Below the pieces are notes generated by a model. The model was not told the origin of the DNA. It searched no databases and saw only the letters and a list, made by a program, of their open reading frames with translations. Positions 7,867 to 16,943 of a DNA stretch of 41,011 bases are shown here, piece by piece (position 1 is the stretch's first letter; each line of letters begins with the position of its first letter). The translations under genes were made by a program, and so were the position numbers. Source of the stretch: Actinomycetota bacterium (lineage in GTDB: Bacteria > Actinomycetota > Thermoleophilia > Solirubrobacterales > 70-9); contig VAYN01000013.1 of the NCBI GenBank assembly GCA_005885405.1, forward strand, positions 93,308 through 134,318. Reading direction: 5' to 3'.

Positions 7867-8022
7867 TCAGCCTTCGGGGGCGTCGCGGGTGGCGAAGTAG
7901 GCGAGCAGCGCCGCGGCCGCTACGCCGGCGACCCCAAGGCCGATCCGCGCCTCGCGCCGGTAGCGGCGACGCATGTAGCGGAAAGCGAACTTGATCGAGG
8001 CTTTCCCGAGGCGGTTGTACAT
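7867..8022 (-). CDS. 51-residue membrane microprotein coupled to argG
   Basis: The ATG at 8022 overlaps the argG stop codon (TGATG), and GGAGGAGGG lies just upstream inside argG, so translation is probably coupled. The first 26 residues are strongly basic (KASIKFAFRYMRRRYRREAR), followed by one hydrophobic helix (IGLGVAGVAAAALLAYFA) and a short acidic tail (TRDAPEG). A basic stretch before a single helix predicts an inside-to-outside single-pass protein. No family recognised; function unknown. It is the last gene of the chain, followed by a hairpin. Confidence 0.65.
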   Translation of the reverse strand: MYNRLGKASIKFAFRYMRRRYRREARIGLGVAGVAAAALLAYFATRDAPEG

Positions 8023-9281
8023 CAGCCCTCCTCCCGCTCGCGCAGATGGTGCGCCATCCGCGACTGCAGCGACCAGAGCTCGATGAAGCCGGGTGAGGCA
8101 GTCTGCTTGAAGAGGCCACCAGACTCGGCGAAGCCGGCGAGGCTGGCGTCATAGACGGCGTTCGGCGACGAGCGGGTGACGACGCGGACGCTGCCTTTAT
8201 AGAGGCGCAGGCCGATCTCACCCGTCACCTGGGCGTTGACGGCATCCATGTAGGCGTCGAGGTCCGAGCGCAGCGGCTCCCACCAGAGGCCGGCGTAGAC
8301 GAGGTAGCCCCACTTCTGGTCCAGGGCGGGCTTGAACTGGTTCTGGTGGATCGTTCCGACCAGCCGCTCCAGCTCCTCGTGGGCGGTGAGGATGATCGCC
8401 GCCGCCGGCACCTCGTAGATGTCGCGGACCTTGAGGCCGACGATCCGGTCCTCGATGTGGTCGACGATGCCGACGCCGTGGCGGCAGCCGATCCCGGCCG
8501 CCTCTTCCAGCAGGTCGACGAGCTCGAGGCGCTCGCCGTTGAGGGAGACCGGCAGACCCTGCTCGAAGCCGACCGTAACGGTCTCCGGCTCGTCGGGCGC
8601 CTCCTCGGGGCGCGTTACGAGCTGGAAGACGTCATCTTCGGGCGCGCGCTCGAGATCCTCGATCCAGCGACCCTCCGACGACCGCCCCCACAAGTTGTCG
8701 TCAATTGAGTACGGCGCGACCTCGGTCCCGCCCTTGACCGGGATCCCGTTCTCACGCGCGTAGGCGATCTCCTCGTCGCGGCCCATCGCCCAGGTGCGCA
8801 CCGGCGCGATCGTCTTCAGCTCCGGCGCCAGCGTCGCCACCGTCGCCTCGATCCGGACCTGGTCGTTGCCCTTGCCGGTGCAGCCGTGGGCGATCGTGTC
8901 GCAGCTCGACTGGCGCGCGTACTCGACCGCGAGCTGGGCGATCAGCGGCCGGCCGAGGGCCGTGAAGAGCGGGTAGCCGTTGCCGTAGATGGCGTTGGCC
9001 TTGATCGCCGGGGCGACGAACTCGGAGGCGAAGCGCTCCCGGGCGTCGACGACGTGGCACTCGACCGCCCCTAGCTGCAACGCCTTTTGTTCGACCACCT
9101 CGTAGTCCTCGCCGGGCTGGCCGAGGTTGACGGTGAGGCAGACGACTTCGGCTTCGTAGTTGTCCTGGATCCACTTCAGCATCACGCTCGTGTCGAGACC
9201 GCCCGAATAGAGCAGGAGGACGCGATGCACATTGGCGGGGTCCGCCTCGTAGGTGGCGGTCGGCTGGGGCTCAGGTGTCAC
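8022..9281 (-). CDS. argG: Argininosuccinate synthase
   Basis: 419 residues, normal for ArgG. It joins citrulline and aspartate with ATP to argininosuccinate, the penultimate step of arginine synthesis. The PP-loop YSGGLDTSV is at about 25-33, followed by LTVNLGQPGEDYE, the citrulline/aspartate-binding region AHGCTGKGNDQVR and GGTEVAPYSIDDNLWGRSSEG, and the C-terminal tetramerisation segment. A 20-residue N-terminal extension precedes the core. GTG start at 9281; no strong ribosome binding site. The gene lies 39 bp after an unknown membrane protein gene and is 1 nt-overlapped by the microprotein gene downstream. argF and argR, usually between argD and argG in actinobacteria, and argH, usually after argG, are not in the window. 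Confidence 0.96.
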   Translation of the reverse strand: MTPEPQPTATYEADPANVHRVLLLYSGGLDTSVMLKWIQDNYEAEVVCLTVNLGQPGEDYEVVEQKALQLGAVECHVVDARERFASEFVAPAIKANAIYGNGYPLFTALGRPLIAQLAVEYARQSSCDTIAHGCTGKGNDQVRIEATVATLAPELKTIAPVRTWAMGRDEEIAYARENGIPVKGGTEVAPYSIDDNLWGRSSEGRWIEDLERAPEDDVFQLVTRPEEAPDEPETVTVGFEQGLPVSLNGERLELVDLLEEAAGIGCRHGVGIVDHIEDRIVGLKVRDIYEVPAAAIILTAHEELERLVGTIHQNQFKPALDQKWGYLVYAGLWWEPLRSDLDAYMDAVNAQVTGEIGLRLYKGSVRVVTRSSPNAVYDASLAGFAESGGLFKQTASPGFIELWSLQSRMAHHLREREEG

Positions 9282-9320
9282 GGGGGCGGAAGTCTCTCAC
9301 GCCGCCCGAGATCGGGACTT

Positions 9321-9695
9321 CTAGGGAGCTTCGAGCCCGCCCGAGCCGCCGTCTTCGTCTTCAACTGGCGGCACTTCTTCTTCGGGTTCTTCTTCTTCGG
9401 GCGCTTCTTCGTCTTCTTCGACCGTCGGCTCTTCTTCGGTCGTGGTCGTCGATTCCGTCGTCGTGGTCGTGCTTTCGGTGGTCGTCGGCGTCGTCGCAGT
9501 CGTTTCGATGCTGGAGGTCGTGGTTTCGCCGCTGTCGTCGCCGTTGGCGATCACGATCACCGCGATCAGGAGGCCGACGATCACCGCGATCAAGCCGGCG
9601 ACGAGCAGGCGCATGTTGCCGTGGGGTCGCTCGCCCCCCGGTCCACCGGGGCCGCGGTCTTCGGGCCCCATCAGGCGGGTCGGGTCCTCGTGCAT
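9321..9695 (-). CDS. Single-pass membrane protein with Thr/Glu-rich tail
   Basis: 124 residues. A polar Gly/Pro-rich N-terminus (1-28) is followed by one transmembrane helix (about 29-50, LLVAGLIAVIVGLLIAVIVI) and a low-complexity tail made of Thr/Ser runs (about 57-86) and then Glu/Pro runs (about 87-115). The Thr-rich part would be extracellular and could be glycosylated; the tail has the look of a cell-wall spacer. No catalytic domain. It starts 6 nt after the stop of the preceding coiled-coil protein and is followed by argG after 39 bp, so it is co-transcribed with arginine genes, but nothing in it suggests a role in that pathway. Confidence 0.7.
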   Translation of the reverse strand: MHEDPTRLMGPEDRGPGGPGGERPHGNMRLLVAGLIAVIVGLLIAVIVIANGDDSGETTTSSIETTATTPTTTESTTTTTESTTTTEEEPTVEEDEEAPEEEEPEEEVPPVEDEDGGSGGLEAP

Positions 9696-9701
9696 CGTCT
9701 T

Positions 9702-10292
9702 CTAAGCCTCCGGTCCGAGGATCGCGTCGAGGATCGCGTCGGTGTCCTCGATCTCGAAACCGTTTCGAAGCCGCTCGGCGATCTCCTCTCTGCTGCTGCC
9801 GGAAACCGCCAGTTGCGTCGCCAACAGGCGCGCTCCGGCGGGATCACCGCGGCGGCGGTCGACGGGCTCCGCCACCGGCTCCGGGGAGAACTCAGCGGGG
9901 GCGCGCCGATCTTCGACCGCGCGTAGGCGCGGCGCCGCCGGACCTTCGGGCTGCGACGGGCGCTCCTCGCTCACCTCTTGGCCGATGTCGATCCGCTCCC
10001 TGGCGACTTCCAGCGTCGCCTGCAGGCGTTCGGCTTCCTGGCGCAGCACCACAGCCTGCCCCAACAGTGCCTCGATCAGGTCGTAGAGCTCGTCGCTGCG
10101 GCCTTCGGCGGCGCGATCTGCTTCCGCCATGGCCTGCGCGAGGTAGCGGCGTGCCTGGGCTTCGGCGTCGTCGATCACTCCCTGGGCCGCGCGCTCGGCG
10201 GCCTCGACGATCGCCTCCAGCCGCTCGGCGGTGTCGGTGCGCAGCGCGCGCTGGTCCTTGCGGATGTCGCTTGGCTTGCCGCGGCGTCTCAT
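9702..10292 (-). CDS. Coiled-coil hypothetical protein in the arg operon
   Basis: 196 residues, no signal peptide or membrane segment. Residues about 15-105 are Ala/Glu/Arg-rich and predicted coiled coil; the middle (about 105-150) is Pro-rich and disordered; the last 45 residues (ARLLATQLAVSGSSREEIAERLRN through ILDAILG) form a compact helical segment that looks like a small conserved domain. The ATG overlaps the argD stop (ATGA), so it is translationally coupled to argD. The overall plan (coil, linker, small helical tail) resembles DivIVA/ATPase-b-like scaffolds, but the family is not recognised and the function is unknown. Confidence 0.7.
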   Translation of the reverse strand: MRRRGKPSDIRKDQRALRTDTAERLEAIVEAAERAAQGVIDDAEAQARRYLAQAMAEADRAAEGRSDELYDLIEALLGQAVVLRQEAERLQATLEVARERIDIGQEVSEERPSQPEGPAAPRLRAVEDRRAPAEFSPEPVAEPVDRRRGDPAGARLLATQLAVSGSSREEIAERLRNGFEIEDTDAILDAILGPEA

Positions 10293-11500
10293 CGCGGAGC
10301 GAAGCCTAGAAGCGATTCGGAAATCAGGCCGACCGCGAGGTCGACGTGGTCGGAATCGATCACCAGCGGCGGCAGCAGTCGCAGGGTGTCGGGCCGCGGG
10401 GCGTTGACGACGAGGCCGCGCTCGAGCAGGTCGGCGGTGACGGCCGCAGCGTCGACCCCCTCCTCGAGCCCGACGCCGACCATGAGCCCGCGGCCACGGG
10501 TTTCCCGCACCCCCTCCAGCCCATCGAGGCCCTCGCAGAGGTAGGCGCCGAGCTCGCGCACGTGCCGCAACAAGACCGGGTCGTCGACGATCGCGAGGAC
10601 GGCGAGTGCGGCGGCGGTGGCAACCGGGCCGGCCGCGAAGGTCGAGCCGTGGTCGCCGGGCTCGAGCACGTCGGCGGCGACGGGGCCGGTGACGCAGGCG
10701 CCGATCGGGAAGCCGCCGCCGAGGCCCTTGGCGCTGGTGAGGACGTCGGGGCGGACCGGCGTCTGCTCATAGGCCCAGAGCGAACCGGTACGACCCATCC
10801 CCGTCTGGATCTCGTCGAAGATCAGCAGCGCGCCGACCTCGTCGCAGGCCTCCCGGGCCGCTAGCAGCGCCTCGTCGGTGATCGGGAAGACGCCGGACTC
10901 GCCCTGGATCGGCTCAATCAGAACGGCGGCGGTGTTCTCTCCCACAGCCTCGCGCAGAGCCGCCGCGTCGCTGCGTGGAACCGCTCGGAACCCCGGCAGC
11001 ATCGGCCCCAGGGCCTCGTTTGCCGCCAGCGCTGGCGTCGCCGCGAGTGCGCCGTAAGAGCGGCCGTGGAAGTCGCTCTCGAAGCTGACGATCTCGGGGT
11101 TGGCGACGCCGCGCCCGTGCGCGTGCTTGCGGGCGATCTTGATCGCGCACTCGTTCGCCTCGGTGCCCGAGTTGGCGAAGAAGACGCGACCGCCGAGGCT
11201 CGACTCCGAGAGCTGCTCGGCCAGCTGCGCCATCGGCTCGGTGTAGAAGAGGTTGGAGACGTGCATCAGCCGCTGGGTCTGCTCCCGCACCGCCTTGATC
11301 ACGTCGGGATGGCAGTGGCCGACCGAGCAGACCGAGATCCCGGTGAGGAAGTCGAGGTAGCGCTTGCCCTCGGCGTCCCAAAGCAGCGGCCCCTCGCCGC
11401 GGACGAAGTCGACCGGCGCCCGCTTGTAGGTCCGCATCAGGTAGCGCTCGTCGAGCGCCTGCGTCCCCCCCAGGCCGATCCCCTCGGCGACGTCGCTCAT
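10289..11500 (-). CDS. argD: Acetylornithine aminotransferase
   Basis: 403 residues, class-III PLP aminotransferase. It converts N-acetylglutamate semialdehyde to N-acetylornithine using glutamate. Visible landmarks: the substrate-binding [16 protein letters not shown], the PLP-contacting [14 protein letters not shown], and the Schiff-base lysine in [15 protein letters not shown], then [11 protein letters not shown]. The identity as argD rather than another omega-transaminase follows from position between argB and argG. ATG start overlaps the argB stop (ATGA), and its own stop overlaps the next start in the same way. Confidence 0.95.
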   Translation of the reverse strand: MSDVAEGIGLGGTQALDERYLMRTYKRAPVDFVRGEGPLLWDAEGKRYLDFLTGISVCSVGHCHPDVIKAVREQTQRLMHVSNLFYTEPMAQLAEQLSESSLGGRVFFANSGTEANECAIKIARKHAHGRGVANPEIVSFESDFHGRSYGALAATPALAANEALGPMLPGFRAVPRSDAAALREAVGENTAAVLIEPIQGESGVFPITDEALLAAREACDEVGALLIFDEIQTGMGRTGSLWAYEQTPVRPDVLTSAKGLGGGFPIGACVTGPVAADVLEPGDHGSTFAAGPVATAAALAVLAIVDDPVLLRHVRELGAYLCEGLDGLEGVRETRGRGLMVGVGLEEGVDAAAVTADLLERGLVVNAPRPDTLRLLPPLVIDSDHVDLAVGLISESLLGFAPR

Positions 11501-12348
11501 GGGATGACCATGGTGCCGATACCGGCGTCCGTAAATAGCTCCAAGAGGAGGCTGTGGGGAGCGCGGCCGTCGATGATGTGGGCGGACTGGGCGCCGCCGC
11601 GGATCGCATCGGCGCAGGCCTGCAGCTTCGGCCTCATCCCCCCCTCCAGGCTCGGCAGCTTCTCGTCGACTTCGGCCACGGTCGCCTGCGAGATCCGCGA
11701 GCTTTCGTCGGCCGGATCCTCGAGCCAGCCGACCACGTCGGTGAGGAAGATCGCCTTGTGGGCGCCGAGCGCCGCCGCGACCTTGCCGGCCGCCTCGTCG
11801 GCGTTGACGTTGTAGGACTGGCCGCTGCGGTCGGAGGCCGAGGAGGCGATCACCGGGATGTAGTCGGCGGCGATGTGGTTGAGGACGTCGACGTCGACCC
11901 GCTCGATCGAGCCGACGAAACCGACCTGCTCGGCGTTGGCGACCGGAGCCACCTCGAAGAGGTTGCCGTCCTCGCCGGAGAGGCCGACCGCGGGCTGGCC
12001 GTGGCGGTTGAGGCGCTGGACGATTTCCGAGTTGAGCTTGCCGGCGAGGACCATCTGAGCGACCTCGACCGTCTCGGCGTCGGAGACGCGCAGGCCCTCG
12101 TGGAAGCGAACCTCGAGGTCGAGTTTCTCCATGTAGCGGGTGATCTCGGGCCCGCCGCCGTGGACGATCACCGGGTTGAGGCCGACGTACTTGAGGAGGA
12201 CGACGTCGGCGGCGAAGTCTTCCCGCAGTCCCTCGTCGAGCATCGCGGCGCCGCCGTACTTGATGACGACCGTGCGGCCGTGGAACTCGCGGATGTACGG
12301 GAGCGCCTCGAGGAGCGTTGCGACGCTGCTGTCGTGCGCGCCGGTCAC
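11497..12348 (-). CDS. argB: Acetylglutamate kinase
   Basis: 283 residues, amino-acid kinase fold. It phosphorylates N-acetylglutamate with ATP. Motifs: VVIKYGGAAM near the N-terminus (phosphate-binding), NPVIVHGGGPEI (substrate), GLSGEDGN, FLTDVVGWLEDP and GGMRPKLQACADAI. An N-terminal helix of about 15 residues (HDSSVATLLEALPYIREF) is present, the feature that in arginine-sensitive, hexameric NAGKs links dimers, so feedback inhibition by arginine is likely (inference). GTG start at 12348 overlaps the argJ stop (GTGA). Confidence 0.95.
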   Translation of the reverse strand: MTGAHDSSVATLLEALPYIREFHGRTVVIKYGGAAMLDEGLREDFAADVVLLKYVGLNPVIVHGGGPEITRYMEKLDLEVRFHEGLRVSDAETVEVAQMVLAGKLNSEIVQRLNRHGQPAVGLSGEDGNLFEVAPVANAEQVGFVGSIERVDVDVLNHIAADYIPVIASSASDRSGQSYNVNADEAAGKVAAALGAHKAIFLTDVVGWLEDPADESSRISQATVAEVDEKLPSLEGGMRPKLQACADAIRGGAQSAHIIDGRAPHSLLLELFTDAGIGTMVIP

Positions 12349-13496
12349 GTCGTGTATTCCGCGTTCAGCTTCACGTACTCGTAGCCGAGGTCGGAGAACC
12401 AGACGTGGGCGCTGTGCTCGCCGCGGCCGAGCCGCAGGCCGATCTCCGCCTCCTCGACCTCGGCGCCGAGCTCCTCGGCGTCGATGTTCTCGGCCCCGAG
12501 CTCGTTCAGATCCTCGCCGGCGAGGGCGGCGCCGGCGGCCTGCGCGATCCGGCCCCAGTTGGGGTCGCGACCGAAGAGCGCCGTCTTCACCAGCGGCGAG
12601 TTGGCGATCGCCCGGGCGACCCGCTCGGCCTCGGCCTGGGTGGCCGCCTCGGTGACCTCGATCCGGCCGGTGCGGACCGCGCCCTCGCCGTCGCGGACGA
12701 TCTCGATCGCCAGCTGCATCAGCACCGCCTCCAGCAGCCCGGCGGGGAGCGGCTGCCCAGAGGCGCCGGAGGCCTGCAGCAGGACGGTGTCGTTGGTGCT
12801 CATCTGGCCGTCGACCGTGATCCGGTTGAAGGAGGCGTCGACGGCGGCGTGCAGGCGCACGTCGGCATCCTCGACGACGGCATCGGTCTGGACGAAGCAG
12901 AGCATCGTCGCCATGTTCGGCTCGATCATCCCCGCCCCCTTCGCCTGGGCGGAAAGCGTCACGCCGCCGGCGCGCAGGGTGCAGCGCTTGGGCCAGCGGT
13001 CAGTGGTGAGGATCGCGTCGGAGAAGGCGCTGCCGCCGTCAGGCGCGAGCGTCTTCGCCGCTTCGGCGATGCCGACGAGGACGGCGTCAACCGGCAGCGG
13101 CACGCCGATCGTCCCGGTCTCGGCGACGGCTACCTGCGGCTGCTCCAGCCCCAGCTGCTTGGCGGCGACGGTGGACATCGCCAGCGCGTCGGCGAAGCCC
13201 TGCTCGCCGGTCTCGGCGTTGGCGTTGCCGCTGTTGACGACGGCGGCGCGGATGCCGCCGGCGTCGCAGCGCTCGCGGCAGACCCGGATCGGCGCCGCGG
13301 CGGAGGCGTTGCGGGTCAGCAGCAGGGCCGAGCTGACCTCCTCGGCGTCGCAGACGACGAGCCCTACGTCGGTGCGGCCACCGCCCTTAAGGCCGCAATG
13401 AGCGCCGCCGGCGCGGAAGCCAGGCGCGAGCTGGTTGGGGTCGAGCTCCTCGACGCCGTCGGGAGCATCGACCCAGCGTGAGCGAAAGAAGCTCAC
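12345..13496 (-). CDS. argJ: Glutamate N-acetyltransferase / amino-acid N-acetyltransferase (bifunctional ArgJ)
   Basis: 383 residues from the GTG at 13496, chosen because it overlaps the argC stop (GTGA), has GGGGGG just upstream and starts the conserved FFRSRWVDAPDGVEE-type beginning; a longer reading from 13571 would overlap argC by 79 nt. ArgJ recycles the acetyl group from N-acetylornithine to glutamate. The self-cleavage site is visible in KGAGMIEPNMATML: the Thr of MAT becomes the N-terminal nucleophile of the beta chain. AVVNSGNANAETG, NDTVLLQASG and the end motif with NPNWGR-like DPNWGRIAQAAG are all present. A complete ArgJ means acetyl groups can cycle, so a separate ArgA/ArgE is not needed here. 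Confidence 0.95.
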   Translation of the reverse strand: MSFFRSRWVDAPDGVEELDPNQLAPGFRAGGAHCGLKGGGRTDVGLVVCDAEEVSSALLLTRNASAAAPIRVCRERCDAGGIRAAVVNSGNANAETGEQGFADALAMSTVAAKQLGLEQPQVAVAETGTIGVPLPVDAVLVGIAEAAKTLAPDGGSAFSDAILTTDRWPKRCTLRAGGVTLSAQAKGAGMIEPNMATMLCFVQTDAVVEDADVRLHAAVDASFNRITVDGQMSTNDTVLLQASGASGQPLPAGLLEAVLMQLAIEIVRDGEGAVRTGRIEVTEAATQAEAERVARAIANSPLVKTALFGRDPNWGRIAQAAGAALAGEDLNELGAENIDAEELGAEVEEAEIGLRLGRGEHSAHVWFSDLGYEYVKLNAEYTT

Positions 13497-14488
13497 AGCA
13501 ACCCCCCCGTCTCCTCGAGCCCCAACATCAAGTTGAGGTTCTGCACGCCCTGGCTCGAGGCGCCCTTCCAAATGTTGTCGATCGCCGAGAAGGCGATCAC
13601 CCTCCCCCGCTCCTCAACCGTGACGTAGACATGGCACTCGTTCGTATCGCGAACGGCGCGCAGGTTCGGCGGGCCGTCGAGCAGGTGGACGAAGGGCTCG
13701 TCGGCGTAGCGCTGCTCGTAAAGGTCACGGACCGCCTCCTTCGAGGTGGGCTCGGAGAGCGTCGCGAAGCAGGTCGCGAGCTCGCCCTGGTCGAGCGGCA
13801 GCAGGTGCGGGACGAAGGTGACCGGTGCCGGGCTGCCGAGCGCCACCAGCTCCTGCTCGATCTCGGGCCGGTGACGGTGGCCCTCGGTCTTGTAGGGGAA
13901 AGCGTTCTCGGTCATGTTCGAGAAGTGGACAAGATCGTCGCTGGCGCGGCCGTAGCCCGAGGTCCCCTGCATCGCGGCGACGAAGACCTCGGAGAGCAGC
14001 CCCTGTTCGGCCAGCGGCGCCAGGGCGAGCACGCTCGCGGTCGGGTAGCAGCCCGGGGTGGCGCAGAGCTTCGCCTCGCGCAGCTGCTCGCGGTAGATCT
14101 CGGTCAGCCCGTAGACGCCGGTGCCGAAGAGGTCGGGGGCGCCGTGGTCGCCGTACCAGCGCCGGTAGGTGTCCATGTCGCGCAGCCGGAAGTCGGCCGA
14201 GAGGTCGACGACGAGGATCCCCGCCTCGCGCAGGGCGGCATCGGTCGGGGCGGCGGCGCCGTGCGGATAGGCGACGATCGCCGCGTCAACGTCGGGCAGG
14301 TTTCCGAGGTCGAGCTCGGTCAGCTCGATCGGCGCCCGGTAACGCGGGTAGAGCTCACTCAACCGCTTGCCGGCGTCGCTGCGGGAGGTCGCAGCGACGA
14401 GGTCCAGGCTCGGATGGTCGTGGACGATCTGCGCCGCGAGCGCCCCGGTGAAGCCGGAGGCGCCGGCGACCAGCACGCGCTTATTCAC
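13493..14488 (-). CDS. argC: N-acetyl-gamma-glutamyl-phosphate reductase
   Basis: 331 residues from the GTG at 14488, which overlaps the pheT stop (GTGAATAA). It reduces N-acetylglutamyl phosphate to the semialdehyde with NADPH. The Rossmann motif GASGFTGA is at about 9-16; the catalytic Cys lies in TPGCYPTAS (about 147); MQGTSGYGRAS and the His of VPHLLPLDQGE complete the active site. The product end is GLEETGGLL. This gene marks the junction between the tRNA synthetase genes and the arginine genes, a linkage also known from Mycobacterium tuberculosis. Confidence 0.95.
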   Translation of the reverse strand: MNKRVLVAGASGFTGALAAQIVHDHPSLDLVAATSRSDAGKRLSELYPRYRAPIELTELDLGNLPDVDAAIVAYPHGAAAPTDAALREAGILVVDLSADFRLRDMDTYRRWYGDHGAPDLFGTGVYGLTEIYREQLREAKLCATPGCYPTASVLALAPLAEQGLLSEVFVAAMQGTSGYGRASDDLVHFSNMTENAFPYKTEGHRHRPEIEQELVALGSPAPVTFVPHLLPLDQGELATCFATLSEPTSKEAVRDLYEQRYADEPFVHLLDGPPNLRAVRDTNECHVYVTVEERGRVIAFSAIDNIWKGASSQGVQNLNLMLGLEETGGLL

Positions 14489-16943
14489 GCAGCGTCCCCC
14501 CGATCTCGTCCAGCTTCGCCTTGATCGCCTCGCGCAGGCCGGCGACCTCCTCGTCGGTGAGGGTGCGGTCGGGGGCGCGGAACTCGAGGTTGAGGGCGAG
14601 GCTCTTGCGATTCTCGCCGAGCTGCTCGCCTTCGAAGAGGTCGAAGACCTCGGCCCCCTGCAGAAGCTCGCCGCCGCCGGCGCGGATCGCCTCGCTGACC
14701 GCTTCGGCGGGAACGTCGGCGGGCACGACCACAGCGAGGTCCTGGTAGACGGCCGGGAAGGTGGTGACGTCCTCGTAGCGCTCCTCGCCCACGGTCGCGG
14801 CGGCGAGGAGCGGCGCCGCGTCGATTTCAAAGGCGACTGCAGCGTCGAGGTCCCAGGTCCGGCAGACCAGCGGGTGCACCTCGCCCAGCCAGCCGGCGGC
14901 GGTGTCGCCGATCGAGATCGCGGCCGAGCGGCCCGGGTGCAGGAACGGCTGCTCGGCCGCCGCGAAGGAGAGCGCGACCCCGAGCTGCCGCGCCAGCGCT
15001 TCCAGCGCTCCCTTGAGGGCGAAGAAGTCCGCGGCCTCGCCGCCCCCGCGCCAGGAGCGCTCGCTCAGCGACCCGGTCGCGAGCGCCGCGAACCGGTGCG
15101 GCTCGGAGAACGGCGCCGGCTGATCGCCCGCGAAGTGGCCGGCCAGCGGATCGACCCCGTCAGCCGGGGTTGCGTCCTGTAGATAGACGCGAGCCGATTC
15201 GAAGAGGGCGAGGTTGCCGGCGCCGCGGGCGTTGTTGCGGGCGGCGACGTCGAGCAGCGAGCCGAGCAGGGTCGTCCGCATCGCCGACTGCTCCTCGGAC
15301 AGCGGGTTGGCCAGCAGGACCGGGGTCGCGCGCGGGTCATCGTCGGGGATCCGCAGACGTCCCGCCTCGCCGGGGTCGGTGAAGCTCCAGCCGACGACCT
15401 GGTCGAAGCCGAGGTCGCGTAGGCCGTCCTCGGCCCGCCGCCGCAGCCGCTGGGCGCGGCTGAGGCCGCCCACCTCGGTCCCGGTTGCCGGCAGCGTCGT
15501 CGGCAGGTGCTCGTCGATGCCGTGGACCCGCGCCACCTCCTCGATCAGGTCGACTTCGCGGGTGACGTCGTAGTGGCGGTCGGGCGGAACGACGACCTCT
15601 AGGTCGTCGCCGTCGGCGCTCGCCTCGAAGCCGAGCCGCTCCAGATAGACCTTCTGCTCGTCCTGGGAGATCGTCATCCCCAGCAGGCCCTCGACCCGGC
15701 TCGCCCGCAGGCGCAGCCGCCGCGGCTCCGGGATCTCGGCCGCCTCGTCGATCGTCCCCGGCACCATTTTCGCGCCGCAGAGCTCGATCAGGAGCCGGGA
15801 AGCAATCCGCTGCGCCCGCAGGCAGAGGTCCGGGTGCAGCTGCTTCTCGAAGCGCGAGGAGGCCTCCGAGCGCAGGCCCAGCATCCGCGAGGTGCGGAGG
15901 ATGTTGGTCCCGTTCCAGCAGGCGACCTCGAGCAGGACCCGCGTCGTCGCGTCGCTGACCTCGGAGCGCTGCCCGCCCATGATCCCGGCGATCCCCGAGG
16001 GGCCCTCGCGGTCGCAGACGAGGACCGTCTCGGCGTCGAAGCTCCGCTCGACGTCGTCCAGCGTCGTCATCTTCTCGCCGTCCTCCGCCGTGCGGACGAT
16101 CAGCTCGCCGCCGGGGACCTTGTCGAGGTCGAAGGCGTGCAAGGGCTGTGCGGTCAGCAGCATCACGTAGTTGGTGATGTCGACGACGTTGTTGATCGGC
16201 CGCTGGCCCGCCGCCGTCAGCCGCGCCTGTAGCCAGGCCGGCGAGGGAGCGACGGCGATGTCGGTGAAGACGCGGGCGGTGAAGCGCGGGCAGAGCTCGG
16301 GGACGTCAACCCGGACCGAGGCGTAATCGGAGGCCTCCCCCTCCCCCTCGGCCGACGCGTCCTCGGCCCAGGGATCGGGCGCCAGCGGCGCCCCGGTGAT
16401 CGCGTGGACCTCGCGGGCGACGCCGTGGACGCCGAAGCAGTCGGTCCGGTTCGGAGTCACCTCGATCTCCAGCACCGGCTCGCCCAGCGGCAGTACCTCG
16501 GACAAAGGCGTGCCCGGCGGCGGACCGTCGTCGAGGACCATGATCCCGTCCGCCTCCTCGGCGATTTCGAGCTCGGCGGCGGAGAGGATCATCCCTTCGG
16601 AGGCAACCCCGCGCAACTTCGCCTTGCGGATCTTCATTCCGCCGGGCATCGTCGCCCCAGGCAGGACGACGGCCACCGTCTGGCCGGCGTCGACGTTGGG
16701 GGCGCCGCAGACGATCGTCCGCTCGCCCTCGCCGGTGTCGACCCGGCAGACGCTGAGCCGGTCGGCGTCGGGGTGTTGTTCTCGTGCCAGCACCTTGCCA
16801 ACGACAAAGCCGTCGCCGGACTTGGGTCCGACCGTGTCGATCCGCTCGACCTCGGTCCCGGTCATCACCAGCCGGTCGGCGAGCGCGGCCGGGTCCATCC
16901 CCGGGTCGCAGTACTCGCGCAGCCATGAGAGAGGCGCTCTCAT
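14481..16943 (-). CDS. pheT: Phenylalanine--tRNA ligase subunit beta
   Basis: 820 residues from the ATG at 16943, which overlaps the pheS stop (ATGA) and gives the canonical start MRAPLSWLREYCD. Domain order: N-terminal region, OB-fold tRNA-binding domain (about 40-150), B3/B4 editing domain (about 205-380, with NRTDCFGVHGVARE and NNVVDITNYVM), B5 (about 400-475), core class-II-like fold (VARVHGIDEHLPTTLP onwards) and the C-terminal FDX-ACB anticodon-binding domain (from TFPAVYQDLAVVVP, about 725-820). It forms an alpha2-beta2 enzyme with PheS that charges tRNA-Phe and edits mischarged Tyr-tRNA. Confidence 0.96.
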   Translation of the reverse strand: MRAPLSWLREYCDPGMDPAALADRLVMTGTEVERIDTVGPKSGDGFVVGKVLAREQHPDADRLSVCRVDTGEGERTIVCGAPNVDAGQTVAVVLPGATMPGGMKIRKAKLRGVASEGMILSAAELEIAEEADGIMVLDDGPPPGTPLSEVLPLGEPVLEIEVTPNRTDCFGVHGVAREVHAITGAPLAPDPWAEDASAEGEGEASDYASVRVDVPELCPRFTARVFTDIAVAPSPAWLQARLTAAGQRPINNVVDITNYVMLLTAQPLHAFDLDKVPGGELIVRTAEDGEKMTTLDDVERSFDAETVLVCDREGPSGIAGIMGGQRSEVSDATTRVLLEVACWNGTNILRTSRMLGLRSEASSRFEKQLHPDLCLRAQRIASRLLIELCGAKMVPGTIDEAAEIPEPRRLRLRASRVEGLLGMTISQDEQKVYLERLGFEASADGDDLEVVVPPDRHYDVTREVDLIEEVARVHGIDEHLPTTLPATGTEVGGLSRAQRLRRRAEDGLRDLGFDQVVGWSFTDPGEAGRLRIPDDDPRATPVLLANPLSEEQSAMRTTLLGSLLDVAARNNARGAGNLALFESARVYLQDATPADGVDPLAGHFAGDQPAPFSEPHRFAALATGSLSERSWRGGGEAADFFALKGALEALARQLGVALSFAAAEQPFLHPGRSAAISIGDTAAGWLGEVHPLVCRTWDLDAAVAFEIDAAPLLAAATVGEERYEDVTTFPAVYQDLAVVVPADVPAEAVSEAIRAGGGELLQGAEVFDLFEGEQLGENRKSLALNLEFRAPDRTLTDEEVAGLREAIKAKLDEIGGTLRE

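Noticed and set aside
9430..9530. Tandem repeats in the Thr-rich coding region as a possible CRISPR or satellite
   Set aside because: The repetition is degenerate Thr/Ser codon runs in a coding frame, without constant spacers.
12345..13571. argJ start at 13571 (25 residues longer)
   Set aside because: It would overlap argC by 79 nt; the GTG at 13496 overlaps the argC stop as GTGA and has a G-rich ribosome site.
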